Assembly: GCA_030407085.1 (NCBI GenBank)
Contig: CM059584.1
Location: forward strand, 66,555,501 to 66,619,500
Direction of reading: 5' to 3'
DNA from: Trichopria drosophilae
Lineage: Eukaryota > Arthropoda > Insecta > Hymenoptera > Diapriidae
Length of the DNA: 64,000 nt
This document shows, in pieces, positions 63,641 to 64,000 of the stretch; position 1 is the stretch's first letter, and every line of letters starts with the position of its first letter. A program made the position numbers and the translations under genes. Under the pieces are notes generated by a model, which was given only the letters and a program-made list of their open reading frames with translations, ran no database searches and was not told where the DNA came from.

Positions 63641-64000
63641 AGTTTGTCGCATGAATACACTTTTACGTTGTTTTAACTGTACAACCATAGCACTGAAACA
63701 TTTACCTTAAATAACTACTTATTTATAAAGCTCGTGATTCGTACTTTAAGAATATATTAAAGAAAGCCTCTTCCGATTTCAATGGAAAAAATGTAAGAAA
63801 AAATAGAATTTCTTTAAAAAATTCTAATAGCTATGGCAAAAGCACCAGTTTTCGAGGTAGAATACGATTTATTTATAAGTTGGTTTTTCGTTTGGAATCT
63901 AGATATTTCTATTAATTTAGACAATTTTAAGGAAGACAGCATTTGTGCATTTTTTTCTCTAAACCCTATAATCTTAAGAGTTATCACCGTTTTGATTTTA
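63641..64000. other. Right-edge AT-rich DNA
   Basis: No coding motif or repeat recognised up to the end of the window. Confidence 0.5.

Overview
This is AT-rich eukaryotic DNA, most likely from an insect. The transposon set (R4/Dong-like and R2/NeSL-like LINEs, Gypsy, BEL/Pao, a DD41D mariner, foldback elements) and a short TTAGG run fit a hymenopteran such as an ant, but the species cannot be fixed from the sequence. I find no convincing intact host gene. Nearly everything recognisable is a transposable element, and many copies are broken, nested or in opposite orientations.

Layout, left half. 1-3.05 kb: two pieces of R4/Dong-like LINEs, plus strand. 4.04-11.52 kb: a degraded Gypsy element with both LTRs and a 4-bp target duplication (TCAC). 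11.67 kb: a 95-bp hairpin. 12.65 kb: a LINE RNase H scrap. 13.31-24.57 kb: an R2/NeSL-like LINE flanked by a 22-bp direct repeat; it carries an unassigned AT-rich block and, inside that, a gag-only LTR element (16.03-21.63 kb, target duplication AGGT). 25.5-26.1 kb: a tandem array of small hairpins. 28.75-30.8 kb: a BEL/Pao pol relic interrupted by an R4-like 3' end on the minus strand. 31.5-37.07 kb: a nearly intact full-length LINE, minus strand, with one frameshift in an A6 run.

Right half. 38.20-41.55 kb: a mariner-type element with an intact 360-residue transposase and about 0.7-kb inverted repeats built from tandem 270-bp units. 41.9-46.6 kb: inverted repeats, a second hairpin array related to the first, a heat-shock-element-like cluster, 77-bp tandem repeats and a foldback MITE. 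47.6-50.0 kb: a dispersed repeat, a tRNA-like sequence and an unidentified decayed coding stretch. 50.39-51.07 kb: a foldback MITE. 51.64-58.47 kb: a BEL/Pao element, minus strand, target duplication GTTAT. 58.58-59.32 kb: a Tc1-like MITE whose empty site is present at 47.62 kb. 61.15 kb: a pogo-like transposase tail. 61.92-63.63 kb: a Foldback-like element with a 9-bp target duplication and a TTAGG run.

Most interesting. (1) The inverted repeats of the mariner and of the 50.4-kb MITE, which otherwise differ, both carry dense perfect copies of TCAAGGTCA, the monomer site of FTZ-F1/ERR-type nuclear receptors; I count 19. (2) Two distant loci share arrays of short hairpins with compensated base changes. 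(3) A gag-only, pol-less LTR element is nested in an RT-deleted LINE. Coordinates of repeat edges were read by eye and may be off by a few bases.
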